64,000 nucleotides of DNA, taken from NCBI GenBank assembly GCA_019925095.2, contig CM034395.1, forward strand, positions 13,003,713-13,067,712, in the 5' to 3' direction. Both the position numbers and the translations under genes were made by a program. Positions within the stretch are counted from its first letter, which is position 1; every line of letters begins with the position of its first letter. This document shows positions 11,800-25,600 of this stretch, one piece after another. Below the pieces are notes generated by a model. The model was not told the DNA's origin, ran no database searches, and saw only the letters and a list, made by a program, of their open reading frames with translations. The DNA comes from Dendrolimus kikuchii (lineage: Eukaryota; Arthropoda; Insecta; Lepidoptera; Lasiocampidae).

Positions 11800-12450
11800 G
11801 AAATTCCGGGAAATTAAAAAGTCCCGGATTATATTGTTTTAGTAGATATCAACGAGATCCTCTCATTTATATATATAATAATATCCACTTTAAAACACTC
11901 CCGGAATATAAAGTAGAAAAAGTAGTAAGAAAAAGGACTTAGCTATCGTCCTAGTGAAATCGTATCGAAATCAGTTAATATTTATTAAATCTAACTAATT
12001 TCTACCATACCTGGGAAAATTCCCGCGAGTTTACCGGAATACAAAGTAACTGAGCATTTAAAAAAAGAATGTAAGCTATGGTTTTAGTGGAAACTGTGTC
12101 GGAATAAGCTAATTTTATTGCACCCGAAAAACGTTAAATCGCTCCCGGGAAAAATCATTGAAAAAATCGCATTGGATTTCGATTTTGTTTTTCAATCTGG
12201 CCCTTATAAATCAATCCTAGAAAAATTCCCGTGAGAGTCCCGGGATAAAATTTAGCGCAGATTTTAAGTCTCAAAATTAGCTGTCGATTAGTGAACACCG
12301 CATCGGAACCGGCGCAGAAGATTTAACGCGAATCCCGAACAAACAAACAAAAAGACAAGAAATAAAAAAAAATTACATCGTGTTCTCTGTCGTTTATATA
12401 GTCTATTTCAGTTGTTTTTTTTAAATAGCGGCATGTTTAGAATTTTATAA
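11800..12450 (-). mobile_element. Helitron-like repeat family 3 ('TCCCGCGGGAATTTTTCTGG'), copy 1
   Basis: On the minus strand it carries TATAAAATTCTAAACATGCC at the 5' side, then GACAGAGAACACGATG and repeated pieces of the form ATTCCCGGGATAAAA. Other copies are at 19535-20035, 33447-33945, 43835-44215 and 53594-54115. The 3' end is not clean here. A further CTAG-ended fragment occurs at about 11449-11600. Confidence 0.6.
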
Positions 12451-12455
12451 TATTA

Positions 12456-12665
12456 CTAGCGGCCCGGTGCGGTTTCACCCGCGCTCTGTCCCGCTCCCGT
12501 ATGTATATAACGTCATGTTATATAGCCTGTAGTATAGACACTCCTTGTTAACGTAGCTTTCTAACAGTAAAAAAAATTTTTAAATCGGTTTAGCAGATCC
12601 AGAGATTACCCTCTACAACGTCACAAACTCACAAACTTTACCTCTTTATAATATTAGTATCTTTA
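12456..12665 (-). mobile_element. Helitron-like repeat family 2, copy 1
   Basis: On the minus strand it runs from ACTAATATTATAAAGAGGTA to a GC-rich end GCGGGTGAAACCGC (hairpin) and GGGCCGCTAG, again a hairpin followed by CTAG. A second copy lies at 25221-25408. It shares the TAATATTATAAA start with family 1. Confidence 0.6.
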
Positions 12666-12679
12666 TAATATTAGTATAG

Positions 12680-14639
12680 ACAGATATACATACAAGCTGA
12701 TATTTTATAGTTCGATGCAAACTCTATGGCGGCTACGATATTAGCCATAAGCAAAGGCGTGCGCAGGTACAGTCAAGTTGAGATTGGTTGGGGCTAATTA
12801 TGTATCTACTATTTTTACCAACTTTTAATAGGAGGATGTTCAATTCATGTAAATACTTTTTATGTATGTTCAAACAGATATTTTTTGTTTCTAAGTCGAT
12901 TTTCAGGATTCTTTTTGCTTTATATTCGGTAGTTGGCTAGTTTATATAAATCATTAGTTTTTATTGGGCACCATAATATACGTAACTTAAAAGTCAAAAT
13001 AAATATTTTTTCTAAAATTGTTTTATTATATCTTTTAGAGTATTCACAAAATTATTATTATTTAAAAATTATGTATTACCTATAGTCTAGTCTAGTTTGA
13101 TTTGTGGAATAGTAATGTTGAAATTGCTGTCGGCTGTTTGTTACTTATGAAGTACGGGAGGGTTCAAATAAAAATAATTGTTATTTATGATTTTAGTGCG
13201 GTAAGTTGACTTTTACAAACCAGTTTAAAAAAACCAATACCCCATGTGTGTCATGCGTTTTTCAACACATTTGCGAGATAACAGCACAATAGGTAATGAA
13301 ACAAACAAATATCAGTCAGAAAGTCGCAATTTTTTTAACGTTTTTGATATGAAAATGGCACGCATTTACAATGGCGATGGGGTGGGGGAATGAAATAGGA
13401 AGATTGGATTAGGAATGATAAAGAGTGGCAAGAGGGCCATTGGAACTCTCATTCATTGTTTGAAACATAATTAGCTCAGGGTTAAACATTTTAAGCTGAT
13501 ATTCTGTGAGAGAGTGATATCTCACCAGTTAAGACGGCTCTAAAACCTGGAATTAAAATAATGATTCCAACATAGCTCTGTCACGTATAATAAGGCTGTA
13601 CAATGTTGTCCCTCCATCGTCGTCAGCCTACCGCACTCCACTGCCGGAATAGGACTCCCTGAGTCGGCGTCACATAAAACTGTTTTATTTCCGGAAGAGC
13701 CATTTTCTACAGAACTGTTGCTTTCTTCGTCTTCGCTTGAACAGAATTCCTTCTCAGTAATACATTCAGACAGGGATGATACATTTGTCTGGCAACGTGT
13801 TGATAATAACATCAACATTTGTATTCCTCTATTCTTCTTACTTTCACAAACCTACCTAGTTATTTCTTTACGTTCTTTTCTTACCATGTGTACGAAAACT
13901 GGCTGTTTTTGGACTAGTCTTTTATTTCATAATTTTTTAAGCACTTTAATTCCAATATTCAGACAAAAACAACAATAAATTTAACTAAACATAAAAATGA
14001 AATAATCTTAATGGAATAATAACAAAACAATTAACAAACAACAAACTTTTGCGCTCTATTGTACTTAGCTTAGACGCGCGTATGCGTGTGCTGTGTACGG
14101 ACATAGCTCAATACTACTATAGCTACGTCGTAATGATCGCAGGGCTGCCCGTGTGCGCTTGCTAGATGAGTTGGAAAAAAGCGCTAGATTCTGCTACATG
14201 ATCAAAATTACAAAAAATATCCAGCAAGTACGTGTCGTACCACGTAAACTGAAGGATTTCGTAGAAGCAAAGATCAAATACTTTTTTTATCGTTTAACTA
14301 CGAAACCCTAAAAATTTAGTATATAGGTTGGACAATCCTCAAAAAAGGAATTTATATTGTAGTGATGCTAATGAGATTTTAATCAACTGCTATGACATGA
14401 TAAATACTACCTTTGGGTTATTTAAATTTAATTTATATTAAATAAAAATTAACTAGATATTTGCATATCATAAAAAGAGAAAGATTTCGCGCTGGAAATT
14501 GTATAATAAAAATGGGAGCTGGGTTGCCCTAAAAAGCGCTGTATCTAGCTCCGAAAGCGCAGTGAGTGAGAAAATGGCAACCCTGATGAGACGAGCGCTG
14601 GAGAAGTCCCGTAAACGAGATAGCGAGCGATAGAGTGAG
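12680..14639. other. Non-coding DNA with an unassigned acidic open frame near 13540-13818
   Basis: Around 13425-13545 there is a piece of a dispersed repeat shared with 58190-58330 (CTGTGAGAGxGTGxTATCxCACC). Beside it, minus-strand 13540-13818 has 92 codons open, Ser- and Glu-rich (ITEKEFCSSEDEESNSSVEN). Acidic leaders like this occur in transposases such as piggyBac, but there is no catalytic domain here. The rest is AT-rich with no signal. Confidence 0.3.
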
Positions 14640-14963
14640 CGAGAATTCCGAGGATATTTTTTTTTTTTGTTTTGAGGCGAGGGAAAATGCTTAACCGATT
14701 TACGCACAAACTGGGTCGTTGCTAGGGGAACGACACGCGTCGGTCGGGGGCGATAACACTGCAGCAATAGTATGCTCTTGGCAGCGCTCCGTCCGCGATC
14801 GACGTCACAGAATAGTGTGGAAGACTCCGAGCGTTGCTGCACGGGCGAGCAACCCCAATACCCACTAAAAACCCCCTCCTCCCTGACGACCCTGCGCTTT
14901 GAATGTGTTGGAAAGGCTGAGATTTAGAACATAGTTACGCCCAGCCGAGAATTCCGAGGATAT
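14640..14963 (-). mobile_element. Short A-tailed retroposon with 18-bp target duplication, copy 1
   Basis: The direct repeat CGAGAATTCCGAGGATAT flanks the insertion at 14640-14657 and 14946-14963. Between them is a 288-bp insert in minus orientation, from GCTGGGCGTAACTATGTTCT to a poly(A) tail (the T run at 14658-14668). Its 5' end coincides with those of copies at 18755-19060 and 27422-27702. Confidence 0.85.
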
Positions 14964-16296
14964 ACCTCGTCCTCTGACAACCTCGTCCCTCTAACACCTA
15001 AAATCGGCGTTCTGCACATTGGAAAGTGCAATGTTCCGAGCCGCCATAAAGTTTGCATCGAACTATACCAGGTTTTATCCTTATTAAATCTATGATAGAA
15101 AGCCACTTATATGACTTGGTGACTGATGCAAACTAACTCGCGATGTGTTTTCTTAATACTGTACTGTATTTTTAATTTTGCAATCTTATTGCATATTTTG
15201 AAACAAAAGCCGGTGCCCGACGGGTTATGAGTTGCTATTTCATCCATAACGTGTGGAAAACTGCCGGGTGTAAGAGATAGTAATACATGCACGAATAAAA
15301 AACGTGAAAGCAAATAAATTCATGGCGTTTTCAGCCTTTTAGTCGTTAGTTAATTTATAGAGATACTAGTATCTAATAATATGTTTGAACAGAACGTGTA
15401 AACGCCAATGAACGCATGACGCTTCCGACCTTTTGGTCGCTAGTCGCTATGGAGTATCGAGTTATATAAAGTCCATGCCACTGCTGGATATATATGTACA
15501 TAACAACATTTTTCTTGTCCAAAAACTGAAAGTATAAGTACTCCATTACCCGCATAAAATTCCTCCCGATGTGAAGACAGCTCACCGATGTTCAAACAAA
15601 AAGCAACATTTAAGCTGAATAACTCACGAGAATTTGAATTGAATCTGTCACATTTTGTTCGCGGGAACAGTCAGAGAGTATTCTGTCGTCTTATTGTGTT
15701 TCCAAATGTTGGCAATGTTCACTTTTTATTATACTTTTAACTCATTCTGAGTAAGTAAATTTTTATTTACTTCTGTAAGCTAATGCATCTGAATTCAAGG
15801 TAGAAGGCATGTATGGCTTAAGCAATTCTTTCACTTAACAGGCAAACTGACCAATTGTCAATACAAAAGCAAAATGTCACCTTTTCATGATGATTCATGT
15901 GTGCAACGCGCCAATCTACTTTACACAGGTCTGAAGGCTGTATTACCCGTGTCTACGTCTGAAAAAAAAGACGCTGCAGTGAGATATTTGTAAAGTAACA
16001 TTACATTACGTATGATTACAATTACACATCCATCTAGCTAGTAACAAGTATTTATGAATTATTTTAGAATAATGTTTAGATAAGTAGGCGCCAGGCGACC
16101 GCTGTACCCATATAATCCCCCAACCCAGTTAGTTAAAATGTATGTTTTTGACTGATGTCGAACGTCGGAGTTCTTGTGGCAACCCGAAGTCTTATTTCTT
16201 TAACAGTTAAGATTACCTCCTACACCAACTCAATTATTGCTTAGAAGCAAATTATATTATTCAGCAATTGTTCGTTTTTGACCAAAATTAGAAGTT
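14964..16296. other. Non-coding DNA, no gene recognised
   Basis: Two loosely similar stretches occur at 15315-15370 and 15395-15460 (each with AGCCTTTTAGTCG or GACCTTTTGGTCG followed by CTAG/GTTAG). Nothing else stands out. Confidence 0.35.
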
Positions 16297-16595
16297 TTAG
16301 CTATACACATAAATAAAATTGAAGTGTCTGTGTGTAATGTCAAAATAACAGCTTTGTACTAAATACATATGAAAGTATATAATATACGGAACTTACATCA
16401 AAAGTCAATTTTTGAAATTTTTGGCTGTCTGTCCGTCTGGATGTTCCGGATAATCTCTGAAACAACTGGACCGATTTTGACGGGATCCTCAATGGCAGAT
16501 AGCTGATGTTATAAGGAGTAATTTAGGCTAATTTTTTAACTTCTTTTTAGGGTTCAGCAAAAAAAAAACGCGGCCGAATTCGCGGGCGCAACTAG
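16297..16595 (+). mobile_element. Helitron-like repeat, family 4
   Basis: It contains GGCTGTCTGTCCGTCTGG and CAACTGGACCGATTTTGACG, then ends in a GC-rich GAATTCGCGGGCGCAACTAG followed by T. The CTAG end and the target-style T match the other Helitron-like families. No open frame is present. Confidence 0.5.
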
Positions 16596-16599
16596 TTAA

Positions 16600-18754
16600 A
16601 AATAAAACTGCCCAGCTCTACATTACTCTTCAAAATCCCACCAAAAATAAAACAAAGTTGACTTAGGATTGAAATGCATGACAAATTTCAATTTTAACCC
16701 TTTAGAGTGTAAAGAACTCTGCGTTTCACTTTGTTTAATTAAGTACTTTACGATTTAAGATATTTATTTTGGAAGGGACTAAAATGCCTCCGAGCGGTGT
16801 AACGGATGGACTGAATGAACTTGCATTTAAGCTTTACAAACTTTATTCATTACGTTAAACAAAATAATCTGGCTGTTTATGTTTAATATGTGATAATTAG
16901 CATGTATTAGAATATTATATTAAGTTATTTACGGTTTGTATGGATGTAATTGATTGATGATTCATACATAGACCTACTGGAGATATTTCTCAGAATAGTA
17001 ATACGCAGTAGTATTTTCGTTCTTCGTACATGAAGACCAGAAAAAGTTTGTCTGCCAATTTTAATACATTCGCCGCACTGCAACATCTTGTGGCACGTTT
17101 AAAGTAATTTTTAAAAGATTATTAAAAATTGGTGAAAAGTTAAAACACAGTTTTGTGAACATTTCCAGCTGACGGTGATTTGGACGGCCAATTTATTATT
17201 TTTAATTTTTTTTTTAGATTCAGGTTATTGTATATTTTAATTTTAAGGTTTTTTAAATGTGAATTTATTATCACAAATAAAATAAGTTTTCCGATTACCA
17301 TAATCGATATATGAAAAACAGTGTCAACTGCATCACTGTGACGTCACTCGGGTCGCTCGGATAAATTCGTGAACTATCGGCGTGTCTACGGTAGGTGAGT
17401 TAATTTTTTTTTATTTCAAATTGTTTAATTTTTAATTACAGCAAAAAAGAAATAAGAGCAGCTTGGTTATAAAACTTATATTATTATGATGTTATGATTT
17501 ATGACGAAAAAATCTTTAAAAACCCAATTGTGTTTTATCGTCACCGTTTCTCATTTTGTCCACAATTTTTTCCACTAAAAATAAAACTTGACATGAAAAA
17601 GCTGTTTTCATTTGATATGGTACTTGATCATATTTGTTTTATAAGTTTTATTAGCTGACCCGGTAAACTTTGTTTTGCCATAATAATAAAAAAATACCCT
17701 AGGAGGGTGAAAAATACTTAACGGCCTATTATTATCATACCTATCAAATATACATTTTTTTTTAAATCGGTTAAGTCGTTTCGGAGGAGTGCGACCACAA
17801 CACCATGCCACGAGATTTTTGTATTTTTCCATTTACATTCTAACTGCCTTGCATGGGTATTATTTTGACCACATTATCTTTGATCACGTTATTAGTCACG
17901 GCGAGATTATTAATAACTAAAGACACATTTTACAATGTCGTTATAATTTTCTGGAACTTAATAGTGATAGAGTTTATTTACAGCATCTGGACAGAATAGA
18001 CGGTATCATAGTTTTTGTCCAGAGTCGCGGTAATGAATAATATGAAAAGCAAAGTAATTTTGTCTACTCGTCTAGACAATTTAGAAAACGATATACCTAT
18101 ATAGCTTTTCATTTTCATTACGCCTTTAGGTACCTTACCGGAGACAATATGTATAGGACCTAAGCACTTTTCAATTCTTTTATAATATTTAAAGCATATA
18201 AACAGAATTCGTTAAAAAAGGTAAGCATAATATTTTCTTTATAGATAATTCCATGATCTCTAATTAACAACTATCGTTTACGTGAATATTTAAAATAATA
18301 TTATTTTGATTTTGAATCCTTTTTTTCAAACGTAGGATTGGTGGCGAATTCCAATATTTTATTTATGTAATTTGCAGCTTTATGCGAATTATTGTGAATT
18401 GGAACGTATTGCGCCACGTTTCATCCACCAATTTATTGATGTATAATTTAGTACAGTGAAAGACTATGGTTACTACATGAACGTGATGCTATGTAAATAC
18501 AGATAGGTGATATCGCTGTTAGAGTTGCCGATAAGATTGGGCATCTGTTTGTATCAGTAAAAATGCCCAATCTCATAAACGTGTAAATATAATATTTAAT
18601 ATTAATTTGAATATCTGGTATGCACATCACTTAAATGATAAGGTTTGTGTATATATAGTCTAAGTTAAATTAGGAACTATGAAGAAATTAATATACTGCA
18701 AGATTACAACAACTCGTCGTCTTATTTTGAACTCCCCTTGCCGGCGATTGAGCC
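16600..18754. other. Non-coding DNA, no gene recognised
   Basis: AT-rich throughout. A mild GC rise near 17335-17395 has no open frame. Nothing was recognised. Confidence 0.35.
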
Positions 18755-19060
18755 ATAGGCTCTCGCCAGTTGCGCTGGATCGGACTGGGCGTAACTACGT
18801 TCTAAGTCTCAGCCTTTCCTTCATAAAAAGCGCGGGGCACATGGGAGGAGGGTGGTTTTAGTGGGTAGTGGGTGTTGCCCGTGCAACTTCTCTGAGTCTC
18901 CACACAAGCTGGCTTGATTATTGTTCGGATTGCCCCTTGTCAAACGGGAAAGCCGTCATGATCAACTATGGTCTAATCCCTTGCAAAGGACCCAGTATTG
19001 TGCGTAAACAGCATTTCCCCCGCCTTAAAAAAAAAATTAAAAAAATAGGCTCTCGCCAGT
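18755..19060 (+). mobile_element. Short A-tailed retroposon with 16-bp target duplication, copy 2
   Basis: ATAGGCTCTCGCCAGT occurs at 18755-18770 and again at 19045-19060. The 274-bp insert runs from TGCGCTGGATCGGACTGGGC to an A-rich tail (19027-19044). Twelve bases in, it joins the shared start GACTGGGCGTAACTACG. The 60- and 90-codon open frames here are not genes. Confidence 0.88.
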
Positions 19061-19534
19061 GGTGCATCACTATCCAACGGGGTAACCATTATCGACACAC
19101 CACACGACATAAAACCACCCCCACAAAACGTCTATTTTGACTGGGCTATAATAGAAAGTTACAGTTCATATGGTACGGAACAATTGTTGGTTTTTTACTT
19201 ATTTAAATCTTAACTGAATTCCATTGTAATTACCGTGGTCGTGTTGACTGAACACTCAAAATGATCCGCTTATCTCGCTGGCGTCAAGCCGCTAAGTTTG
19301 TTTTTTCTGTCTTTCATTTAACTTTCGGTATCATCCTGAAATGTGTTGTTTAAAAATATTTCTCACTTAGAAGTGGCAGTGACAATGATATGATCATACA
19401 AAATATTTCCCGGGTCTAACGCTTGAGAAGCTGTGGCTCAAAATTAAACGTTCTTGTCGAAAACATTTTTAACTATAAAATTGTCCTAGAAATATACCAA
19501 TAAACTTTGAAACAATATTTTATTATACATATTA

Positions 19535-20035
19535 GCTATAAAATTCAAAAAATGCTATGTCTGTACATTGAAGCTATTAAAAAAAAAACAACAACTGGAA
19601 TACACTATATAAACGATGGAGAAAACGATGCCATTTTTTTTTAGATATCTTGTCTGTCTATTTGTTCGAGATTCAATTAAAAACTACTGAACCGATTTCG
19701 ATACGGTTTTAGCTGATCCACGGAAAATCTGTGCTACTTTTTATCCCGGGAATCCCGCGAGAATTTTTCTGGGAATGATTTAAAACGGACAGATTAAAAA
19801 GATTCGAATTCCAATATGATTTGTTTACTAATCGATAGCAAATTTTATCTAATAAAATGTGAGATACTTTTTATCCCGGGAATCTTTCGGGAATTTTCCT
19901 GGGAGCAGTTTGTTTGACACAGTTTTCACTAAAATGATAGATTACATTCTTTTTTAAATGCTGCGGTAGTTTGTGTGCCGGAAATCTCGCGGGAATCTGA
20001 AGCCTAGCGTGAAAGAAGTCGCGGGCATATCCTAG
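19535..20035 (+). mobile_element. Helitron-like repeat family 3, copy 2
   Basis: It runs from CTATAAAATTCAAAAAATGC through several CCCGGGAATC/TTTTCTGGGA motifs to GTCGCGGGCATATCCTAG followed by T. It is the best plus-strand example of family 3's 3' end. Confidence 0.65.
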
Positions 20036-20039
20036 TTCA

Positions 20040-22596
20040 AAATATAATTAACTGTAACCTGTCAGGATGTGAACGATTTTTTTTAATGTGTAAAAGTTAT
20101 TCTTAATCAATTACTTTACCAAATATTACGATCTAGCCTATAGACAATAGAGACTAATAAGTAATTAAATTTTAAACTAATATTCTATAAAATAAATGAC
20201 ATCTAAGAATATGTCCATTGGCACTTTACTTAGTCATTGTCTGTTAGGGCGCATTCACATGTTCTGGTGTCCTAAACATCACATACATACAGTTTTTATT
20301 TTCACTACACACTACACTAACTCAAATGAACGAATTAATATTATGTTACTATTCCGTTTCATATTGAATAAATTTTTGGTTTTTTAAGCAGATATTTAGT
20401 TAATGAGTAAGTGTCGAGTGATAGTATATACGTTATATAACTAAGTTGACATCAAGCTGACAATGTTGCTATTAAGGGTCATTTTTAGTATCTTTTCTCC
20501 ATGGTATACACACACATACATATGTTTATGTTATTTATGTTTTTATGTATATACAAATCTGTGTGATCGACGAAAACGACAAGTTCATAGCAGCTCGGAC
20601 AATAAACAGCAAGCTCGGATTCTTGCAATGCTATAGGAGATACGATTTTCATTATGGTGTCGCTTCGTAGTTGGTGTCGTAGGCCGTTTCACGCAGGTTC
20701 GGCGATGGTTTTAATGCTTTATTTAAGATGCGACTTGTTAATTACATTAGGTATGGACAGATAACGTGTGTGTATACACTAATGTGGCTATGCGTTAACG
20801 GCGTTATTTTTTAACGTTTTAAATAAGACGCGGTCAGCAACAGCCTAAATCTTTAAGACTGTCGCAGATGAAGCCCCAGCATTAGTGTTTACTAGACACA
20901 AGTCGATTATGTGCTAACTAAGCTGTAGGCTGGTATTCTTTGCAAGAAGTAGGTAATAACCAAGGAAATTCATTGCTCGAATTGTGCGGGGATTCGCACA
21001 TATCTGTTTTGTGCCACTCATTTAAAATAGCTGTTAAAGGCCCCTTACAGGATATATTAGCACCTTTCTCCCTTCTATCCCATTCCTCCTGTCTGATCCC
21101 TCTACCCCCTCCCCCTACACCATCCTCTTTATCCTATCCTAAAGGCTAGCAACGCGTTGACTTCGCTATTGATACTGCAAACGACTATAGACGGCGGTAA
21201 CCACTTTTCATGTGCTTGCTTGTCCAGCTTCGCAATAAAAAATTCGAATAATAAAAACGGTACCCGCGTATGTACCCATATGGCATAAATAAACGGAAAT
21301 CTCCCGCATTTCGACGAATGAGAATGAACCCTAAAAGTTTTGTTAATACATCTGGAATTTACGTAGAATTTTAAAATACGAACTACGTTTTTGCGATTTA
21401 CAAAATAAACTCAGCATACGTGGGAGCTCTTTCCCTTTTTCCATTCATCTCCATACGTTTCATATTTAAACAACGCAACTCGTAAAAAGTTGACGATTTC
21501 TGCACTTGTGTCAAACATGGGTTTATATATTATACGCGTGAATGTGACATACGTTTTGTAAATATCAGTCTGTAGATGCGTACAAAATATTGAAATACTT
21601 ATTTTTATTTCTTGCAATATTCAAATTTACTAACGTTTAGGATTTTGTAGCCAAATGGCAGATGAGAGCCCCATAAAGTTTCGTTACGTATACGTTCTCT
21701 GTCTCTTTACATAAAGAGACAGAGAAATATAACATTACGTATGTTATATTCATCATGTAAGTTATTTCACTAGGCAAATATTACTAAGTACGGCAGTATA
21801 AAAAGGAAATTAAGAAAGGAAATATTGTTAACTATTTTTCAATGATCCACTGGAATTTATTGATATAAGAGATTGTTAGTCCAAATTTCATCTGTATACA
21901 CATACATCTTTATACGTACTATTATACGGACGGACTAATGAAACGAAATTTCACTGTTTCCCTTTTGCTATTTATCTAGGGAATCCTAATAAAAGGACGT
22001 TAAAGCAATCACCATGTTATTTAGATAAGCTACTACATTAACAAGTCTTAAACTACACAGTCTTCTACTTAATTAGAATCTATATCTACGTGGTAATCTG
22101 GAACTGAAATTTATGTGCACATATTTTATATACATACATACTATATGTAAACCTTACTAGAGTAAATAAAAAATATCTTATTTATTGATGTAGAATTTTC
22201 TACGCGGCTTACGTCACGTAATATGTGGCCGTGTACCAAAATCTACAATAATTGCTGTTTCAACTATATTTGTAAAAAATCTTGAAATATGTGTAGAATG
22301 TATCTAATATAAAAAGTTTTATAACGACTACGTATTTGATATAAAGAAAAGTCCCGGTTTTCTCGGAAAAAATGTATGACCAACGGCCCGTAAAATTTCA
22401 GTTACCTAATCTTTGAGTTTCGATTACGTTGATATCCTTTGAGTTTTTTCCACGTGAACGATTAGAAAGAGAATGATAATACGCTTTTAAATAAATGCCT
22501 TTTCCAATACTTGCTGAGACGCATTGAATAGGAGAAATAATGGTCTATCGGTTCCTTCTCAATATATTTTTATACTTAATTAAAGTGGTATATTTG
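20040..22596. other. Non-coding DNA with a dispersed-repeat piece at 21050-21215
   Basis: About 21050-21215 (minus) matches the 'GGTTACC...GCAACACC...AACGCGTTGCC' repeat also seen near 57690-58215, with a pyrimidine-rich stretch. A perfect hairpin lies at 21695-21726. The remainder shows nothing. Confidence 0.4.
21695..21726. repeat. Perfect inverted repeat, 15-bp arms, 2-base loop
   Basis: TTCTCTGTCTCTTTA, then CA, then TAAAGAGACAGAGAA. The match is perfect over 15 bp. No transposon ends or target duplication were identified around it. Confidence 0.9.
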
Positions 22597-22675
22597 TACA
22601 TACATACATACATACATAACTTCACGCCAGTTCTCTTGCGGGGTAGGCACGAACAACAGACCGCCATTTAGGTAT
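22597..22675 (-). repeat. Dispersed (TATG)n-tailed repeat, copy 2
   Basis: Read on the minus strand it has GTTCGTGCCTACCCCGCAAG, AGAACTGGCGTGAAGTTATG and a (TATG)5-like tail. It is nearly identical to the copy at 10453-10545. Confidence 0.7.
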
Positions 22676-22679
22676 ATTT

Positions 22680-25600
22680 GTATATCTTTATAATGTAGTA
22701 AATGCTACTGTAGTTACAATATTAACCCATAAATATTCTATAGCTGATAGGGTTCGCTTCCAAAAACGATCGAAATTGGAATGATTCGCTATGTTAATTA
22801 AGCACCAAAGCTGCACCTATTATGGATGTTTCTCCTTATGGTTAAATTATAATTATAACAAAAACAAAGGCAACGCATAAATGTTGCCATCCAAGGTAGT
22901 AACGCGGCCAGCGTTTTAAGAACGTTCCCAGCTCACAGTGGGACATTTGCGATCCATTTATTATTGGTTAAATTAGGTTGTAGAATATGTTATTGGAATA
23001 TTTTAATTTTTTGTTTTGTGAATGAAATTTCAATTGTAAATGTGATTTATTAAAAAAATGACATATGAAAACGAGATAATTAAAATGACAAAATATGACA
23101 GACTGATGCTTGTGCAGAAAGAGCAATTATTTATCTAATACAATTATCTTGCATAAGAACGTAATAAAATAACCTTCAAAACACATGCATTCGCTACATG
23201 TGTGGTTAAAGCCTGTTTTTCCTGTTATTGTAATGTTGATAGATATATTGATATGAATATGCCGAAGTATTCGAGTAATAAGAAAAATCTGAGTAAGTTT
23301 GAGATGTGATGTTCCGAAATGAGTCACTCGGCGATCGATACAGCAGAGTGGCATGGCGCGCGCGCTTCCGTTGAATCGTTGCCGGTGGCAAGCGCGTTCC
23401 CCTCTAACAACATTTTCCATCACGGCGACGCTGAATTTAAATATCCTAAAACGGTTTCAGAGCGCTGGAAACTTAAAAAGAAACATGAATTATTCTTATT
23501 CTAAGAGGGCTAACTGTAGTTTAAAAAAGATAATTAGTAATTAAAAAGTAAAGTTATTGAAAACATTGCACGATGACAAAAAAATAAATAAAAATGAATG
23601 AAATAAACTTAGAACAAAAACAACCTACAATAGTTAATTAACCAAAATAAAGTTAGAACAGATTCTCAGTCCTTGATGTTGGAAGAAGAAATCAATGTCC
23701 ATAATTATGTAGTTATATAGCCCAACTTAATTTGTTAAATTTATTCGCTGTTCTGTCAAAGGATGAGTTGCATCGGTAAACTTTTTTTATAATAGTACGT
23801 ATAGCTTCGCATTCGACCATAATTTTACCCGATGTAGAGCGGAGATATGGTCGAAGATGGAGCATGCTGTTACTATAATGTACTAAACTGTTAAAAAGAA
23901 GAAAAAGAACCCAGCATTTGAGTACATCATTTTGGATATAAATCTGAGTATCCATATTCCAAAAATGTAAATGTCTGAGTTTGTTTATAATTATGTTATT
24001 CACTTTTAAAATTTCTTAAAAAATGTAAGTATACTTTCGACACCGTAGATAAATTCACTGAATATTTTTATCCCAGAAGATGTTAGTTTCCGCTGGAAGT
24101 TTACGCTAGTGTAAGCGAGTGGGAATCAAAAGTAATGTAACGTGAATTTATTCACAAAATAATAACCACTCTCATTTTGATGCAAATTACCAAACAATAT
24201 ATCTACCATCCACTAATGTAAGGAAGTATATTTATATGTATATCTACAGGGCTAAATGTAGAGGAGACGAGGTGGCATTGGCCTCGAGCGTCAATGTAAG
24301 TACTACAAGCTATTGTAAATTTTGCCTGGAGCGTGGCAAATTAGCGCTTTGCTTCTTATCTTCAAAAATGGAGATTCGAGGCCGCATATCTATTGACTAC
24401 ATAAACTTTCCATATTTATAGTTTAGATGTTGTTAAAGTGAAAATTTTTGTAAGATGATAAAAAGCATTTCAGCTTCAGTTGACTTGTCAACTACTGTAT
24501 TTTGCGGGCTAATGCTTCAACCGCTAAATTATAGATGTTGTCTTAATAATTTACTTTAGAAAACGGAGAAAAACTGAGACTCCGTTTCATTGACTAAACT
24601 ATCAACAATACAAATGTATATAAGAACAATCGAATAATAGTACAATAATAAGAACAATGGAATCAATTAAAATATTGCATGACTAAATAAACTAAAATAT
24701 TTATAGAAATTCAGGTTCATATATATTAATTGAATGGATTATACATAAAAAAACCTAGTTAATTGTTGTTCTAGTGCTTATGAAAATTTGTATAAAGTAG
24801 GTACCATTATTTAAACATTTGTTATGTATAATATATTGTATATAACGATAGTTATCAGTTCCTATGTATGACGATACTTGTATTTGAATCAAATTATATT
24901 TTACTGCCTGAATAACTAACGAACTTTATGCTGCAATACTTGACAGAAACTGCAAGTTAGACTTTATTTTACTAATTGGTTATCACCTGAGAAGATTATA
25001 TAATAAATTGTTAGAAACATTTATTAAAATTAATGATTATATTGTTGATCTTAAATAGAGACTATTTTTCTGTTATTTTGTAATAGAAATGTTCAGCACT
25101 GAAACTCATATTTATTGTTTTACTATTTGGACACTTTAAAGCAATTTAAAGAATATAAGCTGCTTTTCTTACATGTAAATATATCCGACATTTTGCGAAT
25201 AGTATTTATTTTATATCAAACTAGCGGCCCGGGCGGTTTCACCCGCGCTCTGTCCCGCTCCCGTGGTATATACTGTCATGTAATGCCTATGACACTTCCT
25301 GTTAACGTAGCTTTCCAACAGTAAAAGAATTTTTAAAATCTAATTTAGTAGATCCAGAGATTACCCCCTACAATGTCACAAACTTTACCCCTTTATAATA
25401 TTAGTATAGATATTTAATAATACCAAAAAAGGAATTTTAACGAACGGTGCACACAATCTTTAATAATCCAAATCTTTTGTTTTACGGTGAATACGAGTAG
25501 GTATATTATGCTTCGATAAAAGTAACAATGATAAATTGATATTTTAAATTTTATCATGAAATTGTAAACAATTGTTCGTAACACTATCTTTTTCAAAGTC

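Noticed and set aside
18679..19140. Two open frames of 60 and 90 codons
   Set aside because: They lie across an A-tailed retroposon with a clear target duplication.
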